DNA from: JAADHG01 sp964418645
GTDB lineage: Bacteria > Bacteroidota > Bacteroidia > Flavobacteriales > Flavobacteriaceae
DNA: 7,818 bases
Reading direction: 5' to 3'
Assembly (NCBI GenBank): GCA_964418645.1
Contig: CAYQME010000087.1
Coordinates: 1 to 7,818, forward strand
The notes beneath the pieces are model-generated. The model worked only from the letters and a program-made list of their open reading frames with translations, was not told the origin of the DNA and ran no database searches. Made by a program: the position numbers and the translations under genes. Shown piece by piece: positions 7,016 to 7,818 of the stretch; within the stretch, counting starts at the first letter, position 1; the number at the start of each line of letters is the position of its first letter.

Positions 7016-7090
7016 ATTTATCTCGTTGCTATAACGTTAAAACTTTGGGTTAATTATAAACGAAGTTATTAAATGTCTAAAAAGACAAAA

Positions 7091-7142
7091 GTCAAAAGAT
7101 CAAAGACCAAAGGTTTGAAATTTGGTGTTTGATATTTGTGAT
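7091..7142. repeat. Imperfect inverted repeat between the divergent TPR and ftsE genes
   Basis: The arm at 7091-7111 (GTCAAAAGATCAAAGACCAAA) and the inverse of 7121-7142 agree at 17 of 22 aligned positions with one bulge, around the 9-nt spacer GGTTTGAAA. The central ACCAAA/TTTGGT pairing is perfect. Sequences rich in TCAAAAGxTCAAAGACCAAAG recur as dispersed intergenic repeats in Bacteroidota, so this may be a mobile or decayed repeat and not an operator. It lies just upstream of, and overlaps, the candidate ftsE promoter. Confidence 0.6.
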
Positions 7143-7159
7143 TTTAAATGATACTTTTA
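7128..7159 (+). promoter_or_regulatory. Candidate ftsE promoter
   Basis: TTTG (7128-7131) is followed after 20 nt by TACTTTTA (7152-7159), one mismatch from the TAnnTTTG -7 consensus, with spacing inside the range known for Bacteroidota. Transcription would start near 7166, leaving a leader of about 20 nt before the ATG. The -33 element is part of the right arm of the inverted repeat at 7091-7142. The leader is A/T-rich with no Shine-Dalgarno sequence, as is normal for the phylum. Confidence 0.4.
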
Positions 7160-7186
7160 CAACACTTTAAAATTCTTAATAATATT

Positions 7187-7818
7187 ATGTCAGAAATCGT
7201 TTTACAATTAAAAGATGCTTCTATTTTTCAAGGTAAAAGTTTAGTGCTTTCTAATATAAATATTGAAATGCATAAAGGCGATTTTGTATATCTTATTGGC
7301 AAAACCGGCACTGGAAAAAGTAGTTTTATGAAAACGCTTTATGGCGACTTAGAACTCACTAAAGGTGAAGGCTCCATTGTTGATTTTGATTTGGCCTTAT
7401 TAAAAGAAAAAGATATTCCGTATTTAAGACGTAAACTAGGTATTGTATTTCAGGATTTTAAGCTTTTGAATGACCGAACAGTTTATGGTAATTTGGAGTT
7501 TGTACTTAAAGCTACTGGCTGGACAAATAAAGAAGACATCAAAACTAAGATTGAAGACGTTCTTGATAAAGTTGATATGAAAACAATGGGATATAAATTT
7601 CCTTATGAACTCTCAGGAGGAGAGCAGCAACGTATTGCTATAGCTAGAGCTTTATTAAACGATCCAGAGCTTATTCTTGCCGATGAACCAACAGGAAACC
7701 TTGATCCGCAAACCAGTATAGAGGTTATGGAAGTATTACAAGAGTTGAATAAAAAAGGGCATACCATTTTAATGGCTACTCATGATTATGCTTTACTTTT
7801 AAAATACCCAAGCAAGAC
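7187..7818 (+). CDS. ftsE: Cell-division ABC transporter ATP-binding protein FtsE (cut by right edge)
   Basis: The frame opens at ATG 7187 and has no stop before the window ends after 210 full codons. FtsE is usually about 220-230 residues, so only the last few are missing. All ABC ATPase motifs are intact: Walker A GKTGTGKS (38-45), Q-loop Gln89 in GIVFQDFKLL, signature LSGGEQQR (142-149), Walker B LILADEP (162-168) with catalytic Glu167, D-loop NLDP (171-174) and switch His199 in ATHD. The segment YGDLELTKGEG and the FQDFKLLNDRTVYGN region match flavobacterial FtsE more closely than LolD or MacB-type ATPases. FtsE pairs with the membrane protein FtsX to regulate periplasmic cell-wall hydrolases at the division site. 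FtsX is not in the window. The gene is divergent from the TPR/barrel operon with a 201-bp gap. The Met at 7187 gives the standard N-terminus. Confidence 0.93.
   Translation, partial: MSEIVLQLKDASIFQGKSLVLSNINIEMHKGDFVYLIGKTGTGKSSFMKTLYGDLELTKGEGSIVDFDLALLKEKDIPYLRRKLGIVFQDFKLLNDRTVYGNLEFVLKATGWTNKEDIKTKIEDVLDKVDMKTMGYKFPYELSGGEQQRIAIARALLNDPELILADEPTGNLDPQTSIEVMEVLQELNKKGHTILMATHDYALLLKYPSK

Overview
The window is AT-rich and reads as a chromosomal segment of a marine-type Flavobacteriaceae (phylum Bacteroidota). The evidence is family-level protein similarity recognised by eye, A/T-rich leaders without Shine-Dalgarno sequences, -7 promoter elements of the Bacteroidota TAnnTTTG type, and dispersed palindromes of the GTCATTGCGAG type. 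I see no transposase, phage gene, CRISPR array, rRNA or tRNA.

Layout: Positions 1-41 (minus) appear to hold the first 13 codons of a gene running off the left edge, resembling the N-terminus of small DUF6090-type membrane proteins. Positions 42-263 are non-coding and carry a ~93-bp imperfect palindrome plus a short hairpin repeat. Positions 264-1877 (minus) encode a lipoprotein amidohydrolase of the YtcJ-like family. Positions 1878-2190 are non-coding and contain a likely leader or promoter, an intrinsic terminator for the next operon, a second copy of the palindrome and a second copy of the short hairpin. Positions 2191-3927 (minus) encode a plug-less outer-membrane beta-barrel protein. Positions 3959-6985 (minus) encode a ~1000-residue exported TPR protein, 31 bp upstream of the barrel gene and almost surely co-transcribed with it. 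Positions 6986-7186 form a divergent intergenic region with promoters both ways and an imperfect inverted repeat. From 7187 (plus) runs ftsE, cut by the right edge after 210 codons.

Functional reading: the TPR protein (periplasmic) and the barrel protein (outer membrane) form a two-gene unit that looks like an envelope assembly or transport pair of unknown role, lying back to back with the cell-division ABC ATPase gene ftsE. The amidohydrolase is a separate transcription unit, isolated by the terminator at 1954-1985. The least ordinary parts are the repeat-bearing gene ends: two genes each end in the same hairpin followed by the same larger palindrome, and the two palindromes keep a nested stem although its bases differ.
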